From assembly GCA_034003765.1 (NCBI GenBank), contig JAVEXZ010000011.1, forward strand, positions 4,457 to 68,456: DNA of 64,000 nt, written 5' to 3'. Origin of the DNA: JAAZGD01 sp034003765 (GTDB lineage Bacteria > Bacillota > Clostridia > Peptostreptococcales > Anaerovoracaceae). This document shows positions 63,536 through 64,000 of this stretch, piece after piece. The translations under genes and the position numbers were made by a program. The notes under the pieces were generated by a model that saw nothing but the letters and a program-made list of their open reading frames with translations, searched no databases and was not told the DNA's origin. Numbering within the stretch: position 1 is the stretch's first letter; every line of letters starts with the position of its first letter.

Positions 63536-64000
63536 AGACAAGGAATTGTTGAGGGTTGAAGATTTAAGGGTTCACTTTGAATTAAAGGGAAGCATGACAG
63601 GATCTTTACTTGGCAAGAAAAAAAAGACTCTTAAAGCCGTAGACGGAGTATCTTTTTCACTTTATGCAGGAGAAATACTGGCTTTGGTTGGTGAAAGTGG
63701 TAGCGGTAAAACCACAATAGGAAAGGCTATTCTTCATTTATTGGATCAAACAAAAGGAAGTATTATATTTCAAGGTCAAGAAATAGGGACCAGCCCTCAA
63801 GAGTTAAAGGCTTTTCGCAGAAATGCTCAAATGATTTTTCAAGACCCCTACCAATCCCTGAACCCCAGACACTATATTATGGATATAGTTGCAGAACCCT
63901 TAGACGTAATTGGCTTAGTTAAATCAACAGGAGAACGAACACGTCTTGTTAAAGAAGCCTTGGAGCAGGCCGGCCTTATTCCAGGTGAAGATTATTTTTT
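63525..64000 (+). CDS. Peptide ABC transporter ATPase (DppF/OppF family), 3' end outside window
   Basis: 158 codons are visible, beginning at ATG 63525, overlapping the previous gene by 11 bases. Walker A ALVGESGSGKTTIGKA (~56-71) and Q-loop QMIFQDPYQSLNP (~103-115), the OppF-type form. The signature and Walker B lie beyond the window. Completes the five-gene importer. Confidence 0.93.
   Translation, partial: MKNKDKELLRVEDLRVHFELKGSMTGSLLGKKKKTLKAVDGVSFSLYAGEILALVGESGSGKTTIGKAILHLLDQTKGSIIFQGQEIGTSPQELKAFRRNAQMIFQDPYQSLNPRHYIMDIVAEPLDVIGLVKSTGERTRLVKEALEQAGLIPGEDYF

Overview
The window looks like chromosomal DNA of a low-G+C, anaerobic, fermentative Firmicute of the class Clostridia. The evidence is AT-rich sequence with strong AGGAGG ribosome binding sites, a complete selenocysteine cluster, a corrinoid methyltransferase set of the kind found in acetogens and Clostridia, an SLH/leucine-rich-repeat surface protein, GlgC/GlgD glycogen genes, and pyruvate kinase together with pyruvate,phosphate dikinase. 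I cannot name the species.

Layout. 1-5.2 kb: a truncated AraC/cupin regulator, divergent from two paralogous saccharopine-dehydrogenase-like genes that flank an amino acid permease. 5.2-5.6 kb: an array of 33-bp tandem repeats. 5.6-16.2 kb: housekeeping and stress genes (pyruvate kinase, a GGDEF/HD-GYP sensor, a flavin-binding protein, cyclopropane fatty acid synthase, an ArsR regulator with a CoA-disulfide-reductase-like enzyme, tRNA-Pro, an HD protein, a nitronate monooxygenase). 16.4-22.5 kb: an NhaC-type antiporter and an M20 peptidase behind a TetR-family gene, divergent from an acetamidase/formamidase and permease pair.

22.5-33.2 kb: a probable accessory island. It carries a type I restriction-modification operon (hsdM-hsdS-hsdR), a large HTH protein of unknown role whose gene converges on hsdR, and an SLH-anchored LRR protein. 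It is flanked by two ~98-bp direct repeats. 33.2-37.0 kb: an MscS channel, three poorly characterised proteins (zinc ribbon plus membrane segment, soluble, lipoprotein) and an FlK-type thioesterase. 37.2-40.5 kb: a three-component corrinoid methyltransferase system. 40.8-43.4 kb: ppdK.

43.9-48.8 kb: a complete selenocysteine locus, tRNA-Sec, selD, selA, selB and a HesB/IscA-like gene. Both selD and the HesB gene are interrupted by an in-frame UGA and are read here as selenoproteins. 48.8-49.1 kb: an array of 56-bp tandem repeats. 49.8-57.0 kb: a glycogen operon, glgB-glgC-glgD, ending in a GlgA fused to a GH13 glycosidase. 57.2-64.0 kb: NAD synthetase, an LD-carboxypeptidase and an oligopeptide-type ABC importer whose last gene runs off the window.

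The most unusual items are the selenoprotein-containing Sec cluster, the GlgA-GH13 fusion, the restriction island with its flanking repeats and a repeat-bearing specificity subunit, the paired saccharopine-dehydrogenase-like genes, and several unrelated-looking 53-56 bp tandem repeats that share a short core. No CRISPR array, prophage or insertion sequence was seen.
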